From the NCBI RefSeq assembly GCF_001968815.1, contig NZ_MIEQ01000022.1, positions 248,001-312,000 of the forward strand: a stretch of DNA of 64,000 bases, read 5' to 3'. The translations under genes were made by a program, and so were the position numbers. The notes below the pieces were generated by a model that worked only from the letters and a program-made list of their open reading frames with translations, ran no database searches and had not been told where the DNA came from. The stretch's first letter is position 1; each line of letters starts with the position of its first letter. Positions 8,517-17,349 of the stretch are shown here, piece by piece. The stretch comes from Motiliproteus sp. MSK22-1. Lineage in GTDB: Bacteria; Pseudomonadota; Gammaproteobacteria; Pseudomonadales; Balneatricaceae.

Positions 8517-9295
8517 ATATTGTAAAAATAACTAACAAAATTGCTTTGGTTACAGTTTTTTTATTAATGTATTGGGTCTTTATATTTATTTGCTCTACTG
8601 TTTTTGGATTCAAAGTTTTTAGAGAAAATATGACAGAAATGTTTTTGTTAAGTATTTTTGGTATATTTTCTATTCTGGCTGGTGCGATTGTATTGAATAT
8701 TATGTTCAATCTTACAGCTATTGCAGAGAAAGGTGGCACGGCTGAAATACAATCTAAGACTCACTATAAAATTGTTACTTCCTGTTTTTTAGGTTCCTTG
8801 CTTGTTATCTTTACTCTTTTGTATACAGGTGATTTTTTAACATCGAAGCAAAAAGAAAAGTATCTTGTTTCTTCTGCTGCAGACTTGTTAGAAGAACAGT
8901 CAGAAATAATTTCCAGGTTAAGCGCATTTTCGTTTTCTCGAGAGTATATCCAAAAAACCAGTCAGGACATTAAGGTACTCAGTAGAGTAGAAGAAAAGTT
9001 TCCGAGAGTAACTGTAATTGCAAGGGATAGACTGGATGGAAAACCACTGCTGTTAGGGTTTAGCAACTACTCTGGCTTAGGTAAGAATGAAGAAGCTTTA
9101 AAAGAAAACTATATACTGAGTACTTCAAGTGAAGAGCGGAAATATTTGCACTCAGTATTTGACGGTGATGTCACTGATTATCACTTTTCCTCTAATGATG
9201 GAAGGTATGAAGTTTATTACCCGGTAACAACAGATAATGGAACAGTTGTAATACATCTCTCGCAACATAGTCGATACGGGAAGATCGGTTCCTGA
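8513..9295 (+). CDS. Membrane protein with three N-terminal helices and a soluble C-terminal domain, next to a K+ channel-like gene
   Basis: A 260-residue protein with membrane segments at about 12-33, 42-67 and 88-108, followed by a soluble part containing a coiled-coil-like stretch (KEKYLVSSAADLLEEQSEII) and a mixed alpha/beta domain (VTVIARDRL.GKPLLLGFSNY ... YEVYYPVTTDNGTVVIHLSQ) that looks like a small PAS/Cache-like fold, though I cannot assign it. The start is a TTG overlapping the stop of the GNAT gene (TTGA) with GGGGG about eight bases upstream. It is followed after 29 bp by an ion-channel gene, so the two probably work together; it may be a regulatory subunit or sensor. Composition is AT-rich like its neighbours. 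Confidence 0.6.
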   Translation: MNIVKITNKIALVTVFLLMYWVFIFICSTVFGFKVFRENMTEMFLLSIFGIFSILAGAIVLNIMFNLTAIAEKGGTAEIQSKTHYKIVTSCFLGSLLVIFTLLYTGDFLTSKQKEKYLVSSAADLLEEQSEIISRLSAFSFSREYIQKTSQDIKVLSRVEEKFPRVTVIARDRLDGKPLLLGFSNYSGLGKNEEALKENYILSTSSEERKYLHSVFDGDVTDYHFSSNDGRYEVYYPVTTDNGTVVIHLSQHSRYGKIGS

Positions 9296-9324
9296 ATTTT
9301 CAGTTCTTATCAGGGCGGTTATTT

Positions 9325-9687
9325 ATGGATTTTACAATTGCTTTTATTAAGTTTTTTATCATCGGTGTTTACTTTGCCATGCCGCTATTGTTGTTTCTGT
9401 TTTTTCAGGTACTCATCTTAGGGCAAGTCGTTGGTCGTATAGAAGGCTGGACTAAGTTCGATGCATTCTATTGGTCATTTATTACGGCGTTGACGGTTGG
9501 TTATGGTGATATCAGGCCATTGAGGAAAATATCGAAAGTTGTCTCAATTGCCATAGCATTTATAGGAATAATGTTTACGGGAATTATTGTCGCAATAACT
9601 GTTTCTACAGCGACCAAAGCATTTGAAAAGTATGTTGATATGTCTTCAATATTGGAACCCAAAGAACAGCAGCGTAGAAATTTATAG
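9325..9687 (+). CDS. Two-transmembrane potassium-channel-like protein
   Basis: A 120-residue ion-channel family protein. A first membrane helix (about 8-33) is followed by a pore helix and the potassium selectivity filter TVGYGD (in ITALTVGYGDIRPL), then a second membrane helix (about 70-95) and a short charged tail. This is the KcsA/Ion_trans_2 minimal pore layout, assembling as a tetramer in the inner membrane. It lacks a cytoplasmic RCK/TrkA_N gating domain. The gene just upstream encodes a membrane protein with a soluble domain and could supply regulation. Confidence 0.85.
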   Translation: MDFTIAFIKFFIIGVYFAMPLLLFLFFQVLILGQVVGRIEGWTKFDAFYWSFITALTVGYGDIRPLRKISKVVSIAIAFIGIMFTGIIVAITVSTATKAFEKYVDMSSILEPKEQQRRNL

Positions 9688-9835
9688 CAGAAGCAAATAA
9701 CAGGGTGAGATCTGCAAGATAGGGTTTGCACTGGTTTCAGTTTATTCTGGCATGGTTCTTAACCGATCAATGTGGCGCCGAGTGGAATTTTGGTCTACAT
9801 ATTGATGGAGTCGCGTTTACTCTTAAGGATATCCG

Positions 9836-10345
9836 ATGAACCATAAAAAGCGCGTGTCGATGTTGGGTGATGAGCGGCCCAGAAAAGGGCAGCCCCTCTT
9901 GATTGGTTTCTCTGGTGCGAGCTTTGCCACATCAGGCTCAGTCTCTATATTAGGGCTACAGGACTATTTGCTTGAAAACTTCTCCGGTGTTTTGGAGAAA
10001 TTTCCCGAATATCAAGCCTTTTTCACCATTTCAACCTGGTTGTCTTTTACCGCTGGTGTGTTGTTTCTACTTATCCCAACCACATTAACCCTATGGGTCG
10101 GCATTCATTTGATTGGTGTGAGTCTTCTCTATTTGATCAGCGCTGCCAAGGGTGTTGCCGATTTGTCATTTTGGGCGTATATCATTCCATACTGGGCGTG
10201 GACGGCGGCGGTTCTCAGCCAGGGGGCTGGTGATCTTTTAAAGTTTTATTTCAAGCATACTTATATTGATTTTTGGGTTTTACTGTCGTTTAAAGTTGGA
10301 TTCCTGGTATGGGCGGTTCTGTTGTTTAATGAATTAGATCTATGA
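9836..10345 (+). CDS. Hypothetical multi-pass membrane protein
   Basis: A 169-residue protein I do not recognise. After a basic N-terminus of about 20 residues it has hydrophobic stretches at about 25-40, 62-82, 86-105, 110-130 and 145-165, so probably four or more membrane helices. AAGGAT seven bases before the ATG is a good ribosome binding site. It is ten bases upstream of the zinc-ribbon gene, suggesting co-transcription. Confidence 0.6.
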   Translation: MNHKKRVSMLGDERPRKGQPLLIGFSGASFATSGSVSILGLQDYLLENFSGVLEKFPEYQAFFTISTWLSFTAGVLFLLIPTTLTLWVGIHLIGVSLLYLISAAKGVADLSFWAYIIPYWAWTAAVLSQGAGDLLKFYFKHTYIDFWVLLSFKVGFLVWAVLLFNELDL

Positions 10346-10354
10346 GGTTTTATT

Positions 10355-10609
10355 ATGACTACAGAAACGGAGACAGGAACTCAAGCGCACCCAGATATTG
10401 AACGTCGAAAAATGAAATACAGCTGCCTTAACTGTAATGGTAATATTTTTTTAGTAGCGCCGGGTGAAACCGTCATAAAGTGTGCCCAATGCGCACAGAT
10501 GAGCGCATTGGTGCTTTATTCCTGCAATGACTGCTGCCCTACGGGATACCGCTTCTGTCCTATTTGCAGAGCAGGTGTTGAGACCGACAAGGGCTGCTTT
10601 ATTGACTGA
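10355..10609 (+). CDS. Small cysteine-rich zinc-ribbon protein
   Basis: An 84-residue protein with ten cysteines: SCLNC, KCAQC, SCNDCC, FCPIC and GCF. The four CxxC pairs are the pattern of two zinc ribbons. No catalytic motif is present, so a structural or nucleic-acid/protein-binding role is likely but not shown. TGAGGT lies before the ATG, nine bases after the stop of the membrane protein upstream; the two are probably one operon. Confidence 0.65.
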   Translation: MTTETETGTQAHPDIERRKMKYSCLNCNGNIFLVAPGETVIKCAQCAQMSALVLYSCNDCCPTGYRFCPICRAGVETDKGCFID

Positions 10610-10688
10610 GATAGAAGTGTTTACGCTGAGACAGTAGTATCGCGATTGATCTTTTCTATAGCCTGTCGTAACAATAAAGGGAATGATA

Positions 10689-11057
10689 ATGAGACTTTAT
10701 GCTGTGAGAATTCTGGTCGATGATTGGCTGTCAGCCTGTGATTTCTACGAAAATAAGCTGGGACTTGTCCTTGAGTTTAAGGATGAGTCATTCGGATGGG
10801 CTGAATTCGATGTTGGTGGGGCAAAATTTGGAATAGAGAGAGTTGATTCTGATGCCAGTAATGAGGACAAGTCATTAGTGGGTCGTTTTGTCGGGGTTTC
10901 CCTACAAGTTGATGATGTTCAGGTTACCTATGAGCAGCTGATCGCAAAGGGTGTTGAGTTTACGGCAACTCCAGAAAAACAACCCTGGGGAGGCGTTCTG
11001 GCACATCTAAAAGATACCAGCGGGAATGTTATAACGCTGATGAGTGAGAGCCGCTAA
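10689..11057 (+). CDS. VOC family protein (glyoxalase/bleomycin-resistance fold)
   Basis: A 122-residue VOC protein, one beta-alpha-beta-beta-beta repeat pair: VRILVDDWLSACDFYENKLGL at the N-terminus and VSLQVDDVQVTYEQLIAKGVEF ... WGGVLAHLKDTSGNVITLM in the second half. The final element (D-x-x-GN-x-I) is typical. The substrate is unknown; members include lactoylglutathione lyases, extradiol dioxygenases and antibiotic-binding proteins. I prefer the second ATG (10689), which is properly spaced from AAAGGGA; the first is too close to it. Confidence 0.85.
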   Translation: MRLYAVRILVDDWLSACDFYENKLGLVLEFKDESFGWAEFDVGGAKFGIERVDSDASNEDKSLVGRFVGVSLQVDDVQVTYEQLIAKGVEFTATPEKQPWGGVLAHLKDTSGNVITLMSESR

Positions 11058-11176
11058 GCGTGTTGAATATGGCAACGTGGATCGAAATGGTTCTCGGATA
11101 GATACCGTCAGTGTGTTATATGACATCTGGTTTATTTCAACGATGATAAATTCTATGGAGGCAGAGAAGTACCCTG

Positions 11177-11443
11177 ATGAGGCTTCGTGATTTAAAAGGT
11201 TTCGGCCCTAAAAGTGAAGAGATTCTGGCCAGGGTTGATGTTAATTCCGTTGAGGAGTTTATGGCTATCGATCCGTATGAACTCTATGCCAAACTGAAAA
11301 AGACGGTAAAAGGTACAGGGATGAATTCGATCTACGCAATCATTGGTGCTCAGGAAAATATACATTGGCAGGACGTTTCCAGGACCCGGAAGACGGAAAT
11401 ATTGATGAAGCTGGATGATATGGGGCTGGCACCAAAGCGTTAG
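11177..11443 (+). CDS. TfoX/Sxy C-terminal domain protein (single domain)
   Basis: An 88-residue protein that matches only the C-terminal TfoX/Sxy domain: LRDLKGFGPKSEEILARVDVNSVEEF, a helix-hairpin-helix-like segment, then YAKLKKTVKGTGMNSIYAIIGA and the HW-x-x-(x)7 helix. Full-length Sxy/TfoX (about 200 residues) promotes CRP-dependent competence gene expression; this protein lacks the N-terminal domain, so a role in competence is not certain. GGAGGCAGAG lies upstream of the ATG. It is convergent with dapD. Confidence 0.75.
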   Translation: MRLRDLKGFGPKSEEILARVDVNSVEEFMAIDPYELYAKLKKTVKGTGMNSIYAIIGAQENIHWQDVSRTRKTEILMKLDDMGLAPKR

Positions 11444-11514
11444 AAAGACGCCCGGTATAAGTGGCAATACTGGTTTTTATCTCAAGCTTTTCTATCGGTG
11501 CTCAAGGGGCGCAT

Positions 11515-11538
11515 AAAAAACCCGCCAAGCGGCGGGTT
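11515..11538 (-). terminator. Rho-independent terminator of the dapD transcript
   Basis: A perfect stem (AACCCGCC / GGCGGGTT, loop AAGC, 11519-11538) followed on the minus strand by a run of six U (11515-11520 as A on the plus strand). It lies 26 bp past the dapD stop codon and can stop the map-glnD-dapC-yffB-dapD transcript or dapD alone. Confidence 0.85.
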
Positions 11539-11563
11539 CTGTTAGTTTTCTGATCATCTGTGA

Positions 11564-12601
11564 TCAGTTATTGGAGTGCAGTTCCTCGTTGAGCTGGATG
11601 GCTGATTTGTTGGTTTTGACTTCAATTCGGCCATTTTGAGAGTTACGACGGAAAAGCAGATCCGTTTGGCCTGCCAGCTGGCCCGCTTTAACGACTTCGA
11701 CCTCCTGATTTTGATCATCCAGGACAACCACTTTAGAGCCACCGGTCACATAAAGACCTGCTTCTACTGTGCAGCGGTCACCCAGCGGGATACCAAGACC
11801 TGCATTTGCACCAATCAGGCAACCTTCTCCGACAGAAATTACTACGTTGTTACCTCCGGAAAGAGTACCCATGGTAGAGCAGCCACCGCCAAGATCAGAG
11901 CCTTCTCCTACTACAACACCCGCTGAAATGCGACCTTCAACCATGCTGGTGCCGAGAGTACCGGCGTTAAAGTTAACGAAGCCTTCGTGCATGATCGTAG
12001 TGCCTTCTCCCAGGTGGGCACCAAGGCGAACACGTGAAGTTGCGGCGATGCGAGTCCCGGCTGGTACAACATAGTTAGCCATTTTCGGAAATTTATCCAC
12101 TGACTGTACGTCCAGAACCTTGCCGGCTGCCCGACTGGCAAGTTGACGCTGTGGTAAGTCTTCCAGTGCTACTGCTCCTTCGTTGGTCCAGGCAACATTT
12201 GGCAGCAGACCGAACATCCCGTCCAGGCAGGTTCCATGAGGCTTGATAATACGCTGAGAGATGAGTTGTAACTTCAGGTAAACCTCAGGAGTCGAAGCTG
12301 GTTTGTCATCATCCTGCAAAATACAGAGAACCAGAGGTTGCTCTGTACCCTTAAGTGTTTCAACGATAGCGATCTGGTCTTGCGCATTAACCGAAGAGAA
12401 AGCTGATGATAATGCCTCCAGCTGGTTGGCATTGATATCTATAGCCTGGTTGCCGCCTTCATAACCAATAGCATCCGCAAGTGCTTTGATCAGACTGTTG
12501 CAAGGCTCGAAAACTGGTTTTGCGTAAAACACCTCTAACCAGTCACCCTTGGAGGATTTTGTACCGATACCTAGCCCGAGGCTGAAATTATTACCACTCA
12601 T
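11564..12601 (-). CDS. dapD: 2,3,4,5-tetrahydropyridine-2,6-dicarboxylate N-succinyltransferase
   Basis: Transfers succinyl from succinyl-CoA to tetrahydrodipicolinate in the lysine/meso-diaminopimelate pathway, in the cytoplasm. The 345-residue length is that of the long Pseudomonas-type DapD rather than the ~274-residue E. coli type. The C-terminal half is a left-handed beta helix of hexapeptide repeats (for example GTRIAATSRVRLGAHLGEGT, MHEGFVNFNAGTLGTSMVEG, VSVGEGCLIGANAGLGIPLG). It follows yffB and dapC, which catalyses the next step, so the cluster is a partial DAP operon. A strong terminator lies just downstream. Confidence 0.95.
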   Translation of the reverse strand: MSGNNFSLGLGIGTKSSKGDWLEVFYAKPVFEPCNSLIKALADAIGYEGGNQAIDINANQLEALSSAFSSVNAQDQIAIVETLKGTEQPLVLCILQDDDKPASTPEVYLKLQLISQRIIKPHGTCLDGMFGLLPNVAWTNEGAVALEDLPQRQLASRAAGKVLDVQSVDKFPKMANYVVPAGTRIAATSRVRLGAHLGEGTTIMHEGFVNFNAGTLGTSMVEGRISAGVVVGEGSDLGGGCSTMGTLSGGNNVVISVGEGCLIGANAGLGIPLGDRCTVEAGLYVTGGSKVVVLDDQNQEVEVVKAGQLAGQTDLLFRRNSQNGRIEVKTNKSAIQLNEELHSNN

Positions 12602-12747
12602 GGAATCATTCTCCGATAGACGCTTATCTGTTATTCAATACAGTCGTTAGCCCAAAATGCTGTTTAGCCCTGGACTGGAATTAGCTGAAAGTCGTGCTTT
12701 TACTGGTTCGTGTTTAGTTAGAATCCTATGGATATCAGACTATGGGG

Positions 12748-13104
12748 TTAATCTGCCTGTTTTTCAAACAGAAGGCTATAGTCTGCTACTGAAAAGCCAA
12801 GTTTGCGTTGCTCTCCCAAGTCAAGCAGTGGACGTTTGATCATTGCCGGTTGTGCCAGCATCAGGTCGATAGCCCTGTCACGGGTAACAGCATCTTTTTG
12901 TTCCTGAGGAAGCTGGCGCCAAGTGGTTCCACGGCGATTCAGTAGTGCTTCCCAGCCCAGTTCGTCGGCCCAGCCATTCAATTGTGCAGCGTTCAGGCCA
13001 TCTTTACGATAATCGTGAAACCTGTAGTCGATGCCTTCTTCCTGGAGCCATTTACGGGCTTTACGTATGGTGTCGCAGTTATTGATACCATATAGCGTGA
13101 TCAT
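12748..13104 (-). CDS. ArsC/Spx family thioredoxin-fold protein (YffB type)
   Basis: A 118-residue thioredoxin-fold protein: N-terminal beta strand ITLYGINNCDTIRKARKWL with a single Cys in the active-site position, then DYRKDGL, and the C-terminal RGTTWRQL ... KRPLLDL element of the ArsC/Spx superfamily. E. coli YffB has the same size and also sits next to a dap gene (dapE). True arsenate reductase activity is unlikely; glutathione-dependent thiol reductase has been proposed for the family. It lies between dapC and dapD. Confidence 0.87.
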   Translation of the reverse strand: MITLYGINNCDTIRKARKWLQEEGIDYRFHDYRKDGLNAAQLNGWADELGWEALLNRRGTTWRQLPQEQKDAVTRDRAIDLMLAQPAMIKRPLLDLGEQRKLGFSVADYSLLFEKQAD

Positions 13105-13166
13105 AATGTGTGAGTGCCTCAGTGTTGTTCGGTTCAGTGTCTTTGTCTTTTCAGAAATTCATGCTG

Positions 13167-14369
13167 TTAGAGGGTTGCGACAAATCTGCTGATTCGCTCT
13201 GCTGCTTCAATGCATTCTTCCAGGGGGGCAACCAATGCCATTCGTATTCGATTGTCCCCAGGGTTTTTTCCTTGCTGTTCTCTGGATAGATATGAACCTG
13301 CCAGGACAGTAATATTCTGCTGGGCGAAGAGTTCGCGGGCGAAGGTTTCATCGTCCACTGGCGTCTTTGCCCAGAGGTAGAATCCTGCGTCAGGGCGGCT
13401 TACTTCCAGCACTCCATTTAGGCGTTGCAGCACCGCATCAAACTTCTCCCGGTATAAATCACGGTTGGCTACAACATGTTCTTCGTCTGCCCAGGCTTTG
13501 ATGCTGGCATGTTGGGAATACAGCGGCATAGCGCAGCCGTGATAGGTTCGATAGAGCAGGAAGCGAGACAGAATTTCAGCATCTCCTGCGATGAATCCAG
13601 AACGAAGCCCTGGTAGATTCGAGCGCTTTGAAAGGCTATGAAAAACCAGGCATCGACGGTAGTCGTGGCGCCCCAATTCTGCACAGGCTTCTAAAAGCCC
13701 GACAGGCGGTCGGGCTTCATCAAAGTATATTTCTGAATAGCATTCGTCGGCAGCAATGGTGAAGTCATATTTATCGGCAAGCGCTATCAACTTCTGGAAT
13801 TGCTCAAGGGATGTTACAGCGCCGGTAGGGTTGCCCGGAGAGCAAACAAATAGCAGTTGGCACTGTTGCCATACGTGCTCAGGCACTGAGTCATAATCTG
13901 GCAAAAAATTGTTGTCAGCCATGCAATTGAGAAAATAGGGCTTGGCGCCGGCTAAGTAGGCTGCTCCTTCGTAAATCTGGTAAAAAGGGTTGGGGCAGAT
14001 TACCTTCGGCTGGGTTTTGGCGGTTCTATCGATAATGGCCTGGGTTATAGCAAACAAGGCCTCTCGGGTGCCGTTACAGGGAAGAACATTACTTTCAGGG
14101 TTGAGGCTCTCCGCTTTTAGGTTGAAGCGTTTTTCTGCCCATTGAGCAATTGCACTACGAAGTTCAGTAATCCCTTTGGTATTGGGGTAACCCGATAAAC
14201 TGTCCAATTGATCGGTTATTTCCTGACGAACAAAAGCAGGTGCCGGGTGTTTAGGTTCACCAATTGACAATGCTATGTGGTTCAGCTCCGCAGGTGGCGT
14301 AATACCGGACTTTAACTGGTTTAGCCGTTCAAAAGGATAGGGTTGTAACTTGTTCAAATCCGGATTCAT
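13167..14369 (-). CDS. dapC: Succinyldiaminopimelate transaminase
   Basis: A 400-residue class I/II aminotransferase (PLP-dependent, fold type I). Diagnostic features are the N-terminal NKLQPYPFERLNQLK, LSIGEPKHPAP, the CSPGNPTG motif, the PLP-lysine segment FHSLSKRSNLPGLRSGF, and the C-terminal RIRMALVAP Arg motif. The sequence is of the DapC type that pairs with DapD in Pseudomonas and relatives. It converts N-succinyl-2-amino-6-oxopimelate and glutamate to N-succinyl-LL-diaminopimelate for lysine and peptidoglycan. Its neighbours glnD upstream and yffB-dapD downstream match the pseudomonad order. Confidence 0.93.
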   Translation of the reverse strand: MNPDLNKLQPYPFERLNQLKSGITPPAELNHIALSIGEPKHPAPAFVRQEITDQLDSLSGYPNTKGITELRSAIAQWAEKRFNLKAESLNPESNVLPCNGTREALFAITQAIIDRTAKTQPKVICPNPFYQIYEGAAYLAGAKPYFLNCMADNNFLPDYDSVPEHVWQQCQLLFVCSPGNPTGAVTSLEQFQKLIALADKYDFTIAADECYSEIYFDEARPPVGLLEACAELGRHDYRRCLVFHSLSKRSNLPGLRSGFIAGDAEILSRFLLYRTYHGCAMPLYSQHASIKAWADEEHVVANRDLYREKFDAVLQRLNGVLEVSRPDAGFYLWAKTPVDDETFARELFAQQNITVLAGSYLSREQQGKNPGDNRIRMALVAPLEECIEAAERISRFVATL

Positions 14370-14532
14370 GGGTGTTCCTCGCAGGTAATCTTGCGGTTTG
14401 TTCGATTGTTATTTTGAAGTCTGGCCGAACGCTGTCTTTCACCTTAATGGATCAGGTAGCTGGCTTCAGCGATATGAGGCCAGTGATATCGGCCCTGGTG
14501 CATCAAATAGGGCCCGTTGCATCGGTTATGTA

Positions 14533-17235
14533 TTACCCCAGGGCACTTTCCATCTGCCGATCAAGCTCTTCGATAATGCGACGTTGAAGTCGTTCAGCCA
14601 GCGCCGGATCGGTTATTGGCTGGCCGTTGTGGTCGCAAATAAAGAATACGTCTTCAACCCGCTCCCCGACATTCACAATGGTGGCTTTCGTCAGGTGGAT
14701 TTGGCATTCCAGCAATACCTGGCCAATACGTGCCAGCAAGCCAGGGCGATCAGAAGTTGTAACTTCCATGGTGGTCACATTGCGTTCGGGGTCCGTGCTG
14801 AGCACAACATCTGTCTGCATGGCGAACAGTTTCAGTTGCCTGGGCATACGCCGTTGTACGATATCCTTATAGTCAGCAGGATCGTCCAGCTCATCTACCA
14901 GGGTGTTTTTGATCTTCATTATGTAATCGGGGTTATCACCGATAGGCTGGTTATTTTCGTCCAGTACGATATAGGTGTTGTAGCTGAAACCATCGTCATT
15001 GGTAATGATGCGAGCATCCTGAATGCTTAGATTTAGCTGATCCAGTGCCGCTACAGAGGCTGCAAACAGACCTTCATGGTCGCGCATGAAGATAAATATC
15101 TGGGTTGCACCTTCGTGTAGTTGTGCACTGGTTCCTTTGACCAGAACCAGTGGCTGCTCTCTGTCGCTGTGATTGAGAATAGCTTCGGTATGCCAGGCGA
15201 TATCGTCCGCTTCTTCCCGCAGGAAGTAGTCATCACCCAGAGTCGCCCACAGGCATTCAGCGCTGTAATCGCTGATGCCGTTGTGCTTAAGCATGTTCAG
15301 TGCTTCTTTTTGAACCTGCTCAATTTTGTCTTCTCTGTTTTTGGGGTTTTCGAGACCCCGGCGCAGGACCTGCTGGGTCTGATTATAGAGTTGGCGCATT
15401 AACGAGGCCCGCCAGTTATTCCAGAGGGTGTTGTTGGTGGCGCAGATATCTGCCACCGTTAATGCATAGAGGTAGTCCAGATGGGTAATATCTCTGATCT
15501 TTAAGGCAAATTCATGAATGACTTCCGGATCCGTGATGTCCTTGCGTTGAGCCGTCATAGACATTAATAAGTGATTCTCAACCAGCCAGCCCACCAGCAG
15601 GGTATCCCATTTACCCAGGTGATGGCGTCGGCAGAAATCGCGGGCATCTTCTCCGCCGAGTGCAGAATGATCGCCGCCGCGACCTTTGGCGATATCGTGA
15701 TAAAGGCCGGCGATGTAAAGCAGTGCCATTTTTGGGATTTTGCGGACAACACGGTTGGCAATCGGGAATTTCTCTTGCTGATCCCCATGACGGAAGCGGC
15801 GCATATTGGTGATTACCTTGAGGGTATGGGCATCAACCGTATATATATGAAATAAATCGTGCTGCATCTGTCCTACGATTCTGCCGAACTCCGGTAGATA
15901 GCGACCCAGAATACCATAGCGATTCATACGCTTGAGTTCTGTGGTGATTCCTTCAGGAGAGCGCAGTAGCTCCATAAACAATGAAGTGTTGCGAATATCT
16001 TCGCGAAAGCTGTCATCTATAAGGTGGCGATGGATTCTCAGCAGGCGCATGGTTGAAGATCGAACCCCTTCGAGTCCTGGGTTCTGGGCTAGCAGTACAA
16101 ACATTTCCATCATTGCGAAGGGGGACTTTTCGAAGACATCATCGCTGGTGATTTCAATATGGTTAGCACGCACCTGGAAGCGGTTGTTCAGCGGCCTGAC
16201 TTCTTCAGATGTGTCGTTATCCAGAATTGCTTCTTCAAAATGCTGTAGCAGCATATCGTTGAATTCGGCCAGGGACATCGCAATGCGATAGTACTTGCTC
16301 ATAAACTGTTCGACAGCCAGAGCACCGTCAGTGTCCTGGTAACCGAAAAACTCGGCCAAGGTGCGCTGATGATCAAACAACAGGCGATTCTCACAGCGGT
16401 TGGTGAGCATGTGGAGTGCATAGCGGATGCTCCAGAGATAAAGTTCGCCTTTATCCAAAGCAATCAGCTCGCTGTCGGTAAGAAAGCCATGATCTACCAA
16501 GTCGTGCACGTAGGTGGCACCGAAGTGCCGTTTTGCTACCCAGCCGACAGTTTGGATATCCCGAAGACCCCCCGCCGAATCTTTGATATTGGGCTCAAGG
16601 TTGTACTCGGTATCGTTGGTGCGGTGATGACGCTGCCGCTGTTCTTCAACCTTGGCTTTATAGAATTCTTTACTGGACCAGACATCATCTTCAGTGACTT
16701 GAGCGTACATTGCATTGCGAAGATTGTCGTCCCCAACCAGGGTACGTGATTCGATCAGGTTGGTGGCAATCGTGATGTCTTTGCTCGCTTCTTCAACACA
16801 TTGACTGATGGTGCGGACGCTGCTGCCGACATCAAGGGTAATATCCCAGAGGAAGGTAATGAACCCTTCGATACTGTCCCGGAAGTTTTCCGGGTCTTCA
16901 TCTTTTAGCAGGATTAGCAGGTCGATATCAGAGTGAGGGTGCAGTTCACCTCGTCCATAACCTCCTACCGCGATCAGACTTAAGCGATCCCCCTCGGGCC
17001 AATCGTATTGTTGCCAGGCTCTACGTAAAAGCTGATCCAGCATCCAGGCCCGGCCGTAGATCAGTGTACGGATATCAACGCCTTCGCGAAAGCGTCTGTC
17101 CAGCTCTTCCTGACCTTCCTTAAGCGCTTTCTTGAATACTGCCAGAAACGAGCTTGAATTCTCCAGTTCCTTCTCAAAACTGGTGGGATCAAACAAGCCG
17201 TTGTCTGCTTTGAAATGGCTCAGGATATCGGTCAT
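14533..17235 (-). CDS. glnD: [Protein-PII] uridylyltransferase / uridylyl-removing enzyme
   Basis: The bifunctional nitrogen sensor that uridylylates and deuridylylates PII (GlnB/GlnK) according to glutamine. An N-terminal nucleotidyltransferase domain carries GGYGRGELHPHSDIDLLILL (G-x-G-R-x-E-L-x-x-x-SD-x-D metal site). The HD domain carries YHDIAKGRGGDHSALG. Two C-terminal ACT domains sense glutamine (VLVKGTSAQLHEGATQIFIF and VTTSDRPGLLARIGQVLLE). I chose the ATG at 17235 (MTDILSHFK), which has GGAG at proper spacing and gives 900 residues, the usual length; two upstream in-frame starts lack a ribosome binding site. It follows map by about 115 bp. Confidence 0.96.
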   Translation of the reverse strand: MTDILSHFKADNGLFDPTSFEKELENSSSFLAVFKKALKEGQEELDRRFREGVDIRTLIYGRAWMLDQLLRRAWQQYDWPEGDRLSLIAVGGYGRGELHPHSDIDLLILLKDEDPENFRDSIEGFITFLWDITLDVGSSVRTISQCVEEASKDITIATNLIESRTLVGDDNLRNAMYAQVTEDDVWSSKEFYKAKVEEQRQRHHRTNDTEYNLEPNIKDSAGGLRDIQTVGWVAKRHFGATYVHDLVDHGFLTDSELIALDKGELYLWSIRYALHMLTNRCENRLLFDHQRTLAEFFGYQDTDGALAVEQFMSKYYRIAMSLAEFNDMLLQHFEEAILDNDTSEEVRPLNNRFQVRANHIEITSDDVFEKSPFAMMEMFVLLAQNPGLEGVRSSTMRLLRIHRHLIDDSFREDIRNTSLFMELLRSPEGITTELKRMNRYGILGRYLPEFGRIVGQMQHDLFHIYTVDAHTLKVITNMRRFRHGDQQEKFPIANRVVRKIPKMALLYIAGLYHDIAKGRGGDHSALGGEDARDFCRRHHLGKWDTLLVGWLVENHLLMSMTAQRKDITDPEVIHEFALKIRDITHLDYLYALTVADICATNNTLWNNWRASLMRQLYNQTQQVLRRGLENPKNREDKIEQVQKEALNMLKHNGISDYSAECLWATLGDDYFLREEADDIAWHTEAILNHSDREQPLVLVKGTSAQLHEGATQIFIFMRDHEGLFAASVAALDQLNLSIQDARIITNDDGFSYNTYIVLDENNQPIGDNPDYIMKIKNTLVDELDDPADYKDIVQRRMPRQLKLFAMQTDVVLSTDPERNVTTMEVTTSDRPGLLARIGQVLLECQIHLTKATIVNVGERVEDVFFICDHNGQPITDPALAERLQRRIIEELDRQMESALG

Positions 17236-17349
17236 AGGTTCTCCACATGCGCGACTGATTGAGTGGTTAGGCGCCGGTTGTTGCGATAAGGCATCCATCA
17301 GCAATGGTTGGCCGTATTCCAACAAGGCGGAAACGATCAGATGGGTCTC

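Noticed and set aside
9726-9839. A 37-codon TTG-start frame whose TGA overlaps the ATG of the membrane protein at 9836
   Set aside because: The overlap is attractive, but its last codons coincide with the ribosome binding site AAGGAT of the next gene, and there is no good start signal; chance is more likely.
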